A DNA stretch of 39,322 nucleotides, taken from contig JADHUM010000040.1 of NCBI GenBank assembly GCA_016784545.1, forward strand, positions 1-39,322, read 5' to 3'. The translations under genes and the position numbers were made by a program. The notes beneath the pieces were generated by a model that was not told the origin of the DNA, ran no database searches, and was given only the letters and a program-made list of their open reading frames with translations. This document shows positions 17,113-26,445 of the stretch, piece after piece (position 1 is the first letter of the stretch; the number at the start of each line of letters is the position of its first letter). This DNA is from Candidatus Neomarinimicrobiota bacterium. Its GTDB lineage: Bacteria > Fidelibacterota > UBA8477 > JABMPR01.

Positions 17113-18105
17113 CTACCACCTCATTACCGACGCACCCCAGGTAAAACCTGCTCCGAATGAGGCTACCACAATGATATCACCGCGGTTGATCTTTCCCTCC
17201 TGCATGGCTTCATATAGGGCAATTGGTATAGAAGCTGATGTGGTATTTCCGTACTTATGAATATTAGAATACACAACTTTGTGCATTTCAAGCTCTAATC
17301 GATTGGCCACCGCCTCAGTGATGCGCAGATTGGCCTGGTGAGGAACCACCAGTTTTACTTCAGACTTCTCAACACCCGCTGCTTCCAGGGCTTCAGATAT
17401 CACCTGTGGGAATTTGGTGATGGCATGTTTGAATACGGTTCGACCGTTCATCACGACCTGACCATAACCCTTATCTAACAATTCTTTTGTCAAAAACGGG
17501 TTATCCAGAGTTGAGGGTGTGCGTAGCATGAGATCCTCGGCATAACGACCATCTGAGTGGGTCTTTACTGATAGCAATCCTCTATCTTCATCTGTAGCCT
17601 TAATGATAGTCGCTGCAGCACCATCGCCAAACAGGACTGCTGTATCTCGACCCGCAGTGGTAAAATCAAGGGCCACAGACTGAACTTCGGAGGTAATCAG
17701 CAGGATATTATTATAGGCCCCCGACTCGATAAATGCCTTGGAAATGGATAGTCCATACAAAAATCCTGAGCAGGCCATACGAATGTCCAGGGCAGGGGTT
17801 CCAGGAATACCCAGACGTCTGGTCATCATGGGACCGCCACCTGGCGTGAAGTAGTCGCTCGCCATGGTTGAGAAGATGATATGCTCCACATCCTCTGCCT
17901 GCATGCCAGCCTTCTCAAGTGCCTCTTCGGTAGCTTTCAATGCCAGATCAGTTGTGCATTCTCCATCCACATGGTGACGCTCCTGGATACCACTTCTCTC
18001 ACGGATCCACTCATCTGAGGTATCCATTAATTTTTCCAAATCCTGGTTGGTTACTACATTTTCAGGGACATACATCCCGATCGCATCGATGTAAGCTTTT
18101 CGCAT
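17113..18105 (-). CDS. fabH: 3-oxoacyl-ACP synthase III (FabH)
   Basis: FabH starts fatty acid synthesis by condensing an acyl-CoA with malonyl-ACP. The 330 residues carry the full catalytic triad: Cys112 in DIRMACSGFLYGL, His near 255 in VPHQANLRI, and Asn near 285 in HKYGNTTSASIP. Other signatures are the N-terminal SDEWIRERSGI (30-40) and the C-terminal GDIIVVASFGAGFTWGASV. An acetyl- versus branched-primer preference is not predictable here. The start at 18105 lies 9 nt after the recJ stop, and the acyl-CoA dehydrogenase follows 35 nt downstream. No fab partners (plsX, fabD, acpP) are next to it, unlike the usual cluster. Confidence 0.97.
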   Translation of the reverse strand: MRKAYIDAIGMYVPENVVTNQDLEKLMDTSDEWIRERSGIQERHHVDGECTTDLALKATEEALEKAGMQAEDVEHIIFSTMASDYFTPGGGPMMTRRLGIPGTPALDIRMACSGFLYGLSISKAFIESGAYNNILLITSEVQSVALDFTTAGRDTAVLFGDGAAATIIKATDEDRGLLSVKTHSDGRYAEDLMLRTPSTLDNPFLTKELLDKGYGQVVMNGRTVFKHAITKFPQVISEALEAAGVEKSEVKLVVPHQANLRITEAVANRLELEMHKVVYSNIHKYGNTTSASIPIALYEAMQEGKINRGDIIVVASFGAGFTWGASVMRW

Positions 18106-18114
18106 GGTGGACTC

Positions 18115-19821
18115 CTAAGCCATTACTCTAATATCTTTTAGCTCTAATTGGATAGTTTTTCTACCCTGCCATTCATTTTCAGCAAGGACATAAGCCATTT
18201 CCAGATTCTTCTGAGAATACAGTAATTCCAGAGACTCGGCCATTCCGAACCCAATTGCGTCCAGAATCGTTCGTCCCTGACGCACTTTCAATTTTAAGTG
18301 ATTCTTGCCCACAATCTTTGGACGTGGATAGCCGATAACTTCCAGATTTTGGCTGGCAAAGAGGGGACGCATATTACCAGGTCCGTAAGGAGCGAGGCGT
18401 CTTAACGTCTCCATTAGTTGGGAGTTAATATCAGAAAATTCAATAATAGACTCTATTTTTAAGCGAGGTCGCATCATTTCTTCTGTTACCTGAGCCATAG
18501 CAACTTCCTGGAATCGTTTTTCAAATGCTTCCAGATTAACAGGATCAATGGACATTCCTGCTGCCATGGTATGTCCACCAAAGCTGAGCAACAAATCGGC
18601 ACATTCTGAGAATGCAGCATGGAGATCAAAGCCACTGATACTTCTGGCAGAAGCTTTTCCCACACCGTCGTTTACCGCGATAATTACAGTGGGTACGAAG
18701 TATCGCTCCTTTAGCTTCGAAGCAACGATTCCAATCACACCGTGATGCCAACCCTCGTGATAAAGGACCAGCGATCGTTTTTCTCTGGGGTCATATTTTG
18801 CATTGGAGAGACGTACCGCTTCATCAAATATTTTGCCTTCAACCGTCTTACGAACCTCATTTTCTGAGTTGAGAACAGCGGATAATTCTTTTGCCTCAGA
18901 CTGGGTGGTGGATGTCATGAGGCGCACTGCCCGCATGGCTTCTCCTAAGCGACCAACAGCATTGATTCGAGGTCCTAGCCCAAATAGGACATCGGCAACG
19001 GTGACTTCATCCCTGGTTATTCCTGCCACTTTCTTCAGGGCGATAATTCCAGGCCGGCTTCCCCTGCTGATCAATTTCAAACCTTCATTAACAATAATTC
19101 GGTTTTCTCCGGTTACCTTAACTATATCCGCAGCTGTTCCAATGGCTGCGAGATCAAGAAACTGGAGTGCTTGTTCATCTGGGAGCTCATGTCTCTTTGC
19201 AATGGCCTGAGTGAGTTTAAATGCTACACCGGCCCCGCATAAATTCTTGTTGGGGTAATTACAATCACCTTGTTTGGGGTTCAATATTGCCACTGCAGCG
19301 GGTAATTCATCATCAGGAATATGATGATCTGTAATCATCATATTCACACCGAGCTGTTTGGCGTATTCAACCTGCTCAACGGCTGTAATACCGCAATCAC
19401 ATGTAATAATCAGTTTTGCACCAATCTCAGCTGCATAATCAATACCCTTATGGGATACGCCGTATCCTTCCGTGTTTCTATCGGGGATATAAAATTCCGA
19501 TTTTGCACCAACAGATTGCAAAAACAAGTGTAATAGTGATGCAGCCGTGGTACCATCCACATCATAATCCCCATAAACCAGTATGGGTGCATGCGCATCA
19601 AGACACTTTGAAATCTCATCTACGGCGATGTCCATGTTGAGCATGAGGAAGGGATCATGTAAGTGGGAAATGGAGGGGTTAAAAAATTCACGAGCCTCAT
19701 CTATGGTGCGTAAATCACGGCGCCAGAGGAGTCCACCAACCACTGGCGAAACGCCCAGAGAAGTTGTGAGATTCTCTATTTCCCCTAGGGGACTATCTTG
19801 AATGATCCAGATTTTTTCCAT
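18115..19821 (-). CDS. recJ: Single-stranded-DNA-specific exonuclease RecJ
   Basis: RecJ is the 5'-3' ssDNA exonuclease of recombination and mismatch repair. The 568 residues show the DHH phosphoesterase core: LVYGDYDVDGTTAASLLH (81-98), TCDCGI (140-145), the DHH motif in MITDHHIPDDELP (162-174), LCGAGVAFKLTQ (194-205) and LGPRINAVGRLGEA near 277. The DHHA1 region follows with SFGGHTMAAGMSID near 420, and a C-terminal OB-like domain completes the usual length. It is the first gene of the seven-gene minus-strand run and lies 115 nt beyond the 3' end of rnpB. A weak GTGAAT-17-TATACT promoter match is present just upstream. Confidence 0.97.
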   Translation of the reverse strand: MEKIWIIQDSPLGEIENLTTSLGVSPVVGGLLWRRDLRTIDEAREFFNPSISHLHDPFLMLNMDIAVDEISKCLDAHAPILVYGDYDVDGTTAASLLHLFLQSVGAKSEFYIPDRNTEGYGVSHKGIDYAAEIGAKLIITCDCGITAVEQVEYAKQLGVNMMITDHHIPDDELPAAVAILNPKQGDCNYPNKNLCGAGVAFKLTQAIAKRHELPDEQALQFLDLAAIGTAADIVKVTGENRIIVNEGLKLISRGSRPGIIALKKVAGITRDEVTVADVLFGLGPRINAVGRLGEAMRAVRLMTSTTQSEAKELSAVLNSENEVRKTVEGKIFDEAVRLSNAKYDPREKRSLVLYHEGWHHGVIGIVASKLKERYFVPTVIIAVNDGVGKASARSISGFDLHAAFSECADLLLSFGGHTMAAGMSIDPVNLEAFEKRFQEVAMAQVTEEMMRPRLKIESIIEFSDINSQLMETLRRLAPYGPGNMRPLFASQNLEVIGYPRPKIVGKNHLKLKVRQGRTILDAIGFGMAESLELLYSQKNLEMAYVLAENEWQGRKTIQLELKDIRVMA

Positions 19822-19935
19822 AATAAGTTGGTCTATAGTATAAACTTCAGATTGGTTTAATTCACGGTAAAAACGTCGTTGTTTTAACCTGATGTCACAT
19901 CATTTAAGATTGGCTTGCACCAACGGTAGGCAAAT

Positions 19936-20420
19936 AAATGGGTGGATCTATAAGCCGGATTTTGTCTGATCCTCCAAAGAGGATGAGGCAGCCATTGATC
20001 TGGATATCCATTTGCATGGAGATACTAGCTTCCTACCCGAAGAGTTTCATCATTGATGAATGGCGGACTACCAAGCTCTTCTGCTTGAAATTGCTCCAAT
20101 TGGGGTTTACCCCCAGCATCAGTTACCTGACACTGGCGTGAGCTCTTACCTCACGTTTTCACCCTTACCCGCCTTCGCTCCGTTCCCGTATTCTACGTCA
20201 ACGAAGCTATGGCGCGGCAGGCCCAATAACGGGGCCTGCCACGGCGTAGCTCCATGATCGCGGTAGCGAGAATGGAGCGAAGACGGGCGGTATCTTTTCT
20301 GCGGCACTTTCCATCCCTACTCGAAAGTAGAGTCCCATGCTGCTAACATGGGCAACCTGTCCTGCGGAGTCCGGACTTTCCTCCCAGCTGATGCCAGGCG
20401 ACTGCCCAATCCACCCATTT
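19936..20420 (-). ncRNA. rnpB: RNase P RNA (bacterial class A)
   Basis: The minus strand encodes the catalytic RNA of RNase P, about 485 nt. The ends pair as P1: AAATGGGTGGAT at the 5' end (20420-20409) with ATCCACCCATTT at the 3' end (19947-19936). Conserved blocks are seen in order: GGAGGAAAGTCCGGACT (P4/CR-I), CAGAAAAGATACCGCC (CR-II), GGTAAGGGTGAAAACGTGAGG (P11/J11-12 and P13-14 region), and near the 3' end GACAAAATCCGGCTTATA (P4 partner side). P12 is much enlarged, about 117 nt. The exact ends are estimated from P1. Neither a promoter nor a terminator is clear. Confidence 0.96.
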
Positions 20421-20463
20421 TAAAAAAGCGAATAAAACTAAGGCTTTGAATGGTGACTAAAAG

Positions 20464-20493
20464 AGAAATGATCCGATTTCTCGGATCATTTCT
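20464..20493 (-). terminator. Rho-independent terminator after the C4 zinc-ribbon gene
   Basis: AGAAATGATCCGA (20464-20476) and TCGGATCATTTCT (20481-20493) form a perfect 13-bp stem with a TTTC loop. It lies 37 nt past the stop at 20530 and just before the 5' end of rnpB, so it separates the two transcripts. On the minus strand a short TCTTTT follows. Confidence 0.82.
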
Positions 20494-20529
20494 TCTAAAA
20501 TTTTCTATCTAAAAAAATGGAGTGAGGAC

Positions 20530-21243
20530 CTAATCATCGTCTCCAGGTAAGACAACCAGAATCCTGCCACAATTTTCACATTCGATAAAGGCGTCCATTT
20601 GCTGGATTTCATAGATGGTTTGAGGATTCAGTTGCTTGTGACATCCAGAGCAGGATCCACGCAAAATGGGAACAACAGCACGGCGACGTGCTTTGAGGAT
20701 TCTCTCATACTGCCTTAAGTAACGCTGACCAACCTTTTTGATCAACTTAGCTCTTTGAGCCTCAAGTTCTTCCTGGCGGGCATCTGTGAGATCTGACTTT
20801 TCTTTCAATTCGTCGCGGTTCGCATCTAATTGTTCAACAAAGGCTGTGCTCTGCTCTACAGACGTGGCGATAAGCTCTTCCAATTTCTCAATTTCTGATT
20901 CAAGATATAATTGTCGCCCCTCACCTTCAGTCATTTCAGATTTGACCGTTTCGATTTCATTGGTTAAGGCATCGTATTCACGATTGGTGGTAACCAGATA
21001 AAGTTGATCCTGGTATTTCTTAACTTTTGCCTCAGCATCCATAAGAGCACCCTTGATGGTCACTAGCTCTTTCTGATTCTCTTCCAGCGTCTGCCGAATT
21101 GTCTCCAATTCAGATTTAACGCTTTCAGCCTGTGATTCCAGTTTTTCTACCTGTTGGGGAAGACTCCCCTTTTTTTCATCGATTTCAAAGAGCTGACGAT
21201 CAATCTCCTGAAGTTCAATCAAAATTATTAACGTTTTGTTCAT
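20530..21243 (-). CDS. Coiled-coil protein with C4 zinc ribbon (PF02591-like)
   Basis: This 237-residue protein starts with a long Glu/Lys/Leu-rich coiled coil (about residues 8-165, e.g. QVEKLESQAESVKSELETI). It ends in a four-cysteine zinc ribbon: CSGCHKQL near 200 and CENCGRIL near 223. A conserved GQRYLRQYERILKARR segment links the two. This is the layout of the widespread C4 zinc-ribbon family often found beside Nif3/YqfO genes; its biochemical role is not settled, and a nucleic-acid or RNA-related scaffold is a guess. AGGTG precedes the ATG at 21243. It has its own terminator downstream, and glyQS ends upstream with a terminator, so it is probably monocistronic. Confidence 0.9.
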   Translation of the reverse strand: MNKTLIILIELQEIDRQLFEIDEKKGSLPQQVEKLESQAESVKSELETIRQTLEENQKELVTIKGALMDAEAKVKKYQDQLYLVTTNREYDALTNEIETVKSEMTEGEGRQLYLESEIEKLEELIATSVEQSTAFVEQLDANRDELKEKSDLTDARQEELEAQRAKLIKKVGQRYLRQYERILKARRRAVVPILRGSCSGCHKQLNPQTIYEIQQMDAFIECENCGRILVVLPGDDD

Positions 21244-21272
21244 TCACACCTACTCTCTGGGTATATCATATG

Positions 21273-21299
21273 AAAAGTGCACCTTGAAGTGCACATTTT
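21273..21299. promoter_or_regulatory. Hairpin / direct repeat in the leader of the zinc-ribbon gene
   Basis: AAAAGTGCAC-CTTGAA-GTGCAC(A)TTTT is a short inverted repeat that also contains two direct copies of AAGTGCAC. It lies 30-56 nt upstream of the start at 21243, beyond the glyQS terminator, so it is probably in the 5' leader or promoter region. Role unknown. Confidence 0.35.
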
Positions 21300-21455
21300 A
21301 AATTAATTCGAAGTGGATCAGAAAATTGCTGTTTGAAAAAGAATGGTCGCTTTGATACTCGCCTAATCACGTCACACAATATAAATAGCATCTGAGGGAC
21401 AACAAGCGGCTATAAATAGATTGTGTATTTATTTTACAAATTGCTGAAGAATGCA

Positions 21456-21487
21456 AAACAGGCTGGGGATGGACCCACAGCCTGTTT
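21456..21487 (-). terminator. Rho-independent terminator of topA-glyQS
   Basis: AAACAGGCTG (21456-21465) pairs with CAGCCTGTTT (21478-21487); inner GGG/CCC extends the stem. On the minus strand TTTTGCATTC follows. It lies 41 nt after the glyQS stop. Confidence 0.82.
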
Positions 21488-21528
21488 CAAACCACATCCC
21501 TCTGACCCATGAGAGTCAATCAATATAT

Positions 21529-22854
21529 TTAGCTGGTCAGGATACGTTCAGCCAGCCAAGCCTGAAGCTCTGCGATTGGTACTCGAATCTGATCCATTGA
21601 ATCCCTATCTCGCACAGTCACAGCATTGTCTTCAAGCGTATCAAAATCGATGGTCGCACAATAGGGGGTTCCAGCTTCATCCATACGACGATATCGGCGG
21701 CCAATGGCACCTTTTTCATCATAAAAAACATTAAAATGACGCTTGAGGTCATCCTTAATTTCCGTAGCCAACTCCTTCAAACCACCTTTTTTCACCAAAG
21801 GTAGAATAGCCACCTTAATGGGTGCCAGCTTTGGATGAAAATGCATGACAGTCCGAACAGAGCCATCCTCTAAAGTTTCTTCCTCATAAGCTTCACACAT
21901 AACTGCCAGTGTGGTACGATCACAACCAGCGGAGGTCTCAATAATGAATGGGGTATAAACCTGATTTGTCTGGGGATCTCTATAACTCATATTCTTACCT
22001 GAGAATTCAGCGTGTTGCTTCAAATCAAAATCTGCGCGGTTATGAATTCCCTCCAACTCGCTCCAACCAATGGGAAACTTATATTCCACATCAAAAGCAG
22101 CACGGGCATAATGGGCCAGCTCATCTGGACCGTGTTCATGAAAGCGCAGGTTATCGGGGTTGATGCCGATGGTATCATAGAAAGCCTTGCGCCTTTCCAT
22201 CCAGGTTTCAAACCATTCATCTGCCTGATCAGGATTTACAAAAAATTGCATTTCCATCTGCTCGAATTCACGAGTTCTGAAGATAAAGTTTCCCGGGGTT
22301 ATCTCGTTCCGAAAGGCTTTACCAATCTGCGCAATTCCAAAAGGAATCTGCTGACGGGAAGTATCCACCACATTGGGGAAGTTCACAAAAATACCCTGGG
22401 CAGTTTCAGGTCGTAGATAAATAGTAGAAGCAGTATCTTCAACAGCACCCATCTGGGTCTTGAACATGAGATTGAATTGTCTGGATTCAGTAAGCTCACC
22501 GCCACACTCTGGACATTCCTTTGAAGTCATATTTGCTTCAGGAAGGTTATCCTCACGAAAACGAGTTTTGCATTTTTTACAATCCACAAGTGGATCGGTA
22601 AAACCACCAACATGACCACTGGCTTCCCAGACTTTGGGGTGCATGAGGATGGCTGCATCCAGACCAACAATATTATCATATTCCCTGGTCATGGCATTCC
22701 ACCATGCCTGCTTTACATTTCTTTTAAGCTCAACACCCAGAGGTCCATAATCATAACAGGCGTTGATTCCGCCATAAATCTCACTCGATTGAAATACGAA
22801 TCCCCGTCTTTTTGACAGAGATACGAGCTTCTCAAAACTTTCTAAACGTGCCAT
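21529..22854 (-). CDS. glyQS: Glycyl-tRNA synthetase, homodimeric type
   Basis: This class II synthetase charges tRNA-Gly. The 441 residues match the single-chain eukaryote-like alpha2 type and not the two-subunit GlyQ/GlyS type. Seen: [32 protein letters not shown] (split motif, about 14-45), a [10 protein letters not shown]...CPECGG zinc-binding insertion (about 92-120), [12 protein letters not shown] (about 147-158), [23 protein letters not shown] (motif 2), [11 protein letters not shown] (motif 3 region) and a C-terminal anticodon-binding domain from about 345. It starts 23 nt after the topA stop and probably shares its transcript; a strong terminator follows. Confidence 0.97.
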   Translation of the reverse strand: MARLESFEKLVSLSKRRGFVFQSSEIYGGINACYDYGPLGVELKRNVKQAWWNAMTREYDNIVGLDAAILMHPKVWEASGHVGGFTDPLVDCKKCKTRFREDNLPEANMTSKECPECGGELTESRQFNLMFKTQMGAVEDTASTIYLRPETAQGIFVNFPNVVDTSRQQIPFGIAQIGKAFRNEITPGNFIFRTREFEQMEMQFFVNPDQADEWFETWMERRKAFYDTIGINPDNLRFHEHGPDELAHYARAAFDVEYKFPIGWSELEGIHNRADFDLKQHAEFSGKNMSYRDPQTNQVYTPFIIETSAGCDRTTLAVMCEAYEEETLEDGSVRTVMHFHPKLAPIKVAILPLVKKGGLKELATEIKDDLKRHFNVFYDEKGAIGRRYRRMDEAGTPYCATIDFDTLEDNAVTVRDRDSMDQIRVPIAELQAWLAERILTS

Positions 22855-22877
22855 TATTGTCTCTCAATTTTTTTTTG

Positions 22878-25127
22878 CTAGGAAGCTTCCGTCTCGTTGA
22901 CGCTTACTTCATGCTTACAGTTTGGGCAAAGCGCGTAGTCGCCCTTCTTCTTGGTTGATTTAGCCACCATGTATGGATTCTCACAGGCCGGACATTTGTG
23001 TGCAATTGGGGGATCCCAACTTACAAAATCACAGTCCGGATATTTCGTGCATCCATAAAAAGTTCTACCCCTCTTGGAGCGTCTGGGAGAAATATCCCCC
23101 TTACAATCTGGTTTGGGACAGGGCATCAATATGGTGAATGGTTTGGTGAATTTGCATTTGGGATAGGCTGAGCATGCGTAAAACTTTCCATATCGACCAT
23201 CCCGGAGGACAAGGGGAGATTCACACTTCTCGCATTTCCCATGATCTTCAACAACCGTTTCTTCACCATCTTCTCCATTGGTGGGTGAATCGAGGGGTCT
23301 GGCATTTTTACAGGATGGGAATCCAGAGCAGGCCAGGAATCGACCGTTTTTACTCCATTTAATGACCATTGGCTTGCCGCACTTATCACAGGCTTCACCA
23401 CTGTCTTCCTGGAGAGATTTTTTAAGCTCACTGTATGATTTTGAAGATTCCTCCAGCCATCTTTCAAGGTGTGACCAAAACTCTGTCATGACCTCCAGAT
23501 AGGTGCTCTCCCCTTCTTCCACCTTATCCAGTTTAAGTTCCATTTCTCTAGTGAAGGTCTTATTCACCAATTCAGAAAAATTTTCTACCAGAAGCTTATT
23601 GGTCACTTTCCCTAGCTCAGTTGGATATAGTTTGCGCTTCTCTGACTGAACATAATTTCTGGCCTGGACCACGGAGATGATATTTGCATAGGTGGATGGG
23701 CGACCGATGCCTTCTTTATCAAGAATTTTTACCAAACTACTCTCAGTGTAGGGAGCAGGAGGTTTGGTGAAATGTTGATCTGCCTTGACCTCTAAGGCTT
23801 GAAGTTTCTCACTCTCTTCCAAATCTGATGGAAGGTGACTATCCTGTTCCTCAACATTTTCAAAGTAAACCACACGATACCCATCAAATACCAGATCAGA
23901 ACCTGAAGCTCTCAAATCAAACCGGGTACCAGCTGTGACATCAACTGTGGATTGATCAAATACCGCTACAGCCATTTGTGAAGCAACAAAGCGTCGCCAA
24001 ATAAGATCATAGAGTTTGGCTTGGGGAGCAGTCAACGAAGCCTTGATAGTATCGGGTGTCAGCTCTGGATTAGCTGGACGGATGGCTTCGTGAGCATCCT
24101 GAATTTTGCCGCCTTTTTTCCCAAATTGGCGAGGGGAAGCAGGCAAATAGTCTAAGCCATATTTCGACTCGATTTGGGATCGGGCAGATTTAATAGCAGA
24201 TTCTGCCACACGGGTTGAATCGGTTCGCATATAGGTTATCAGACCAGTGGTTTCCCCGTCTGCCAGCGTAACACCTTCATATAGCTGCTGAGCCAGAGTC
24301 ATGGTACGCTTAGTTGTAAAGCCAAGTTTTTGAAAAGCTGCCTGTTGAAGCGTCGACGTCGTAAAGGGTGCATGAGGATTTCTACGAACTCGCTTTTTAG
24401 TAACCTTTGATACAAGATATTGCTCATCCTTTAGGGCATTCCTGAGTTCAATTGCTGTGGATTCATTGGGAATGTAAGCCTTTTTTCCATCAACCTTCTG
24501 GAGTTCAGCTTCAAATGTTTTCTTTTTAGCAGTTTCAACATCAGCTTTAATGGTCCAATATTCCTGAGGTTCAAATCTATCGATTTCTTCCTGGCGCTCA
24601 CATATGAGACGCAATGCCACAGATTGGACGCGACCGGCACTCAGCCCGGAATAGAGTACTCGCCATAAAAATGGACTCACTTTGAATCCAACCAGGCGAT
24701 CTATGATGCGACGGGCCTGCTGCGCATTGACCATGTTCATGTCAAGCTCAGTTGCCTTCTGCATCCCCTCCAATACCCCAGTTTTGGTAATTTCATAGAA
24801 CATGACCCGAGAAATCGGTTTATTAAGATTTTTCAGGATGCGGGTAACATGCCAGCCAATGGCCTCCCCTTCTCGATCAGGGTCAGTTGCCACAAAAATA
24901 TGGGCTGCCTGTTTGGCAGCTTCTCTCAATGCTTCTACATTTTTTTTCTTACCGGGAATGGTCACATAGAGTGGTTTAAAATTGTCGTTCAGGTCCACAC
25001 CCAGCTGAGTTCGAGGTAAATCTCGAATATGTCCAACGGTTGAAAGTACCTTGTACTCTTCCCCTAAATATTTTTTAATAGTCCCTGCTTTTGAGGGTGA
25101 TTCGACGATGACGAGGTATTGAGACAT
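22878..25127 (-). CDS. topA: DNA topoisomerase I
   Basis: TopA relaxes negative supercoils by nicking one strand through a 5'-phosphotyrosine. The 749 residues show the TOPRIM domain (VIVESPSKAGTIKKYLG at 6-22 with Glu9; ATDPDREGEAIGWH at 80-93), QQARRIIDRLVGFKVSP (136-152), LSAGRVQSVALRLI (162-175) and the catalytic Tyr299 in GLITYMRTDSTRV. The C-terminus carries four four-cysteine zinc ribbons (starting CDKCGKPM, CEKCESPL, CPKPDCKG and CPACENPY), the last shortened to CPNC. It is upstream of glyQS with 23 nt between. About 240 nt with no clear feature separate it from galE. Confidence 0.98.
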   Translation of the reverse strand: MSQYLVIVESPSKAGTIKKYLGEEYKVLSTVGHIRDLPRTQLGVDLNDNFKPLYVTIPGKKKNVEALREAAKQAAHIFVATDPDREGEAIGWHVTRILKNLNKPISRVMFYEITKTGVLEGMQKATELDMNMVNAQQARRIIDRLVGFKVSPFLWRVLYSGLSAGRVQSVALRLICERQEEIDRFEPQEYWTIKADVETAKKKTFEAELQKVDGKKAYIPNESTAIELRNALKDEQYLVSKVTKKRVRRNPHAPFTTSTLQQAAFQKLGFTTKRTMTLAQQLYEGVTLADGETTGLITYMRTDSTRVAESAIKSARSQIESKYGLDYLPASPRQFGKKGGKIQDAHEAIRPANPELTPDTIKASLTAPQAKLYDLIWRRFVASQMAVAVFDQSTVDVTAGTRFDLRASGSDLVFDGYRVVYFENVEEQDSHLPSDLEESEKLQALEVKADQHFTKPPAPYTESSLVKILDKEGIGRPSTYANIISVVQARNYVQSEKRKLYPTELGKVTNKLLVENFSELVNKTFTREMELKLDKVEEGESTYLEVMTEFWSHLERWLEESSKSYSELKKSLQEDSGEACDKCGKPMVIKWSKNGRFLACSGFPSCKNARPLDSPTNGEDGEETVVEDHGKCEKCESPLVLRDGRYGKFYACSAYPKCKFTKPFTILMPCPKPDCKGDISPRRSKRGRTFYGCTKYPDCDFVSWDPPIAHKCPACENPYMVAKSTKKKGDYALCPNCKHEVSVNETEAS

Positions 25128-25365
25128 GCTATTCCTTTAGTGTTCCATTATTTCAAGTCGCGAATAATATTCTGCTACCCACCCAAATGCAACACCTCGT
25201 ATCAGGGCTTCTTCGCATTTATTCTGCTGCTCTTTTCCCCTATAGACTACGTCTATTATTTGAAAGGGTAATTATCTGCTTGAAGAGATTTAATAATACC
25301 GGGGGACAATCAACTTTTTTTAAACCAATTTTTTCCAGGCGAGAAAAAGGTGAGGAACGCCCTGA

Positions 25366-26382
25366 TTATTGATGATATCCCCGTGGATTTTTTGATTGCC
25401 AGCGCCAGGCATCATCACACATTTCTTTTAATCCTTTTGCCGCTTTCCATCCCAGAACCTCAAATGCTTTTTGAGTATCGGCATAACACGCTGCAATATC
25501 ACCAGCGCGTCGATGGACAATCTCGTAAGCAACTGTCTGACCGGAGGCTGATTCAAATGCTTTTACCATCTCCAGGACGCTATATCCCTGACCAGTCCCT
25601 AAATTGACAGTCACCAATCCGGGTTGTGTCATGAGATGGTCCAGGGCTTTTAGATGTCCCTGGGCTAGATCAACAACATGGATATAGTCACGCACGCCAG
25701 TTCCATCTCTGGTTTCATAATCATTCCCGTATACCGATAGTTTTTCCAACTTTCCGACGGCTACCTGAGAAATGTAGGGCATGAGATTGTTGGGGATGCC
25801 ATTGGGATCTTCACCAATTTGACCGCTACTGTGGGCACCGACAGGATTAAAATATCTTAAAATTGAAATGTCCCACTCTGCATCGGAGAGGGCCAGGTCA
25901 GCCAACATCTCCTCAATGATCAATTTTGACCGTCCATAAGGATTGGTGGCAGATACTGGGAAATCCTCAGTAATTGGGACTGAGCTCGGATCACCATACA
26001 CAGTTGCAGAAGATGAAAATACCAGACGTTTCACGCCATATGTTTTCATTTCTCCAAGTAAGTTTAAAGTTCCAGAGAGATTATTCTGGTAATACTTCAG
26101 GGGAATTTCTACTGATTCTCCTACTGCTTTCAATCCGGCAAAATGAATAACCGCATCTATATGATGATTTTGGAAGGGGGTTGCCAGAGCTGTTTGATCC
26201 AGGAGATCTATTTCATAAAAAACTGGCGCTTTCCCTGTGAGTGCTTCCACACGTCGGAGCGACTCCTGGCTACTATTGGAAAGATTGTCAATTACGATAA
26301 CATCATCGCCTTGTGAGAGCAATTCAAGAACGGTGTGGCTACCTATATAGCCGGCACCACCAGTTACCAGGATTGTAGACAT
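25366..26382 (-). CDS. galE: UDP-glucose 4-epimerase
   Basis: GalE interconverts UDP-glucose and UDP-galactose using tightly bound NAD. The 338 residues are full length. Seen: the Rossmann glycine motif [11 protein letters not shown] (6-16), IDNLSNSS (31-38), [11 protein letters not shown] (80-90), [10 protein letters not shown] (121-130, with active-site Ser124), the catalytic YGRSK pair Tyr149/Lys153, [10 protein letters not shown] and [14 protein letters not shown]. It would supply UDP-galactose for surface polysaccharide or feed galactose into glycolysis; no gal or glycosyltransferase genes are adjacent. It lies 63 nt downstream of the glutaryl-CoA-dehydrogenase-like gene, and a shared transcript is possible. 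Confidence 0.97.
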   Translation of the reverse strand: MSTILVTGGAGYIGSHTVLELLSQGDDVIVIDNLSNSSQESLRRVEALTGKAPVFYEIDLLDQTALATPFQNHHIDAVIHFAGLKAVGESVEIPLKYYQNNLSGTLNLLGEMKTYGVKRLVFSSSATVYGDPSSVPITEDFPVSATNPYGRSKLIIEEMLADLALSDAEWDISILRYFNPVGAHSSGQIGEDPNGIPNNLMPYISQVAVGKLEKLSVYGNDYETRDGTGVRDYIHVVDLAQGHLKALDHLMTQPGLVTVNLGTGQGYSVLEMVKAFESASGQTVAYEIVHRRAGDIAACYADTQKAFEVLGWKAAKGLKEMCDDAWRWQSKNPRGYHQ

Positions 26383-26445
26383 AGATTTTCTTTCTCGCTA
26401 AAATTCGACATTATCATTTACAAACGACCCAGGTGATTCAATGTT

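Noticed and set aside
19938-20257. Two overlapping plus-strand reading frames of 65-67 codons
   Set aside because: They lie inside the RNase P RNA and on its opposite strand; the conserved RNA elements explain the sequence.
25128-25365. Possible terminator or small gene between galE and topA
   Set aside because: The only pairing (GGCG/CGCC around a 15-17 nt loop near 25336-25362) is too weak, and no frame has a credible start.
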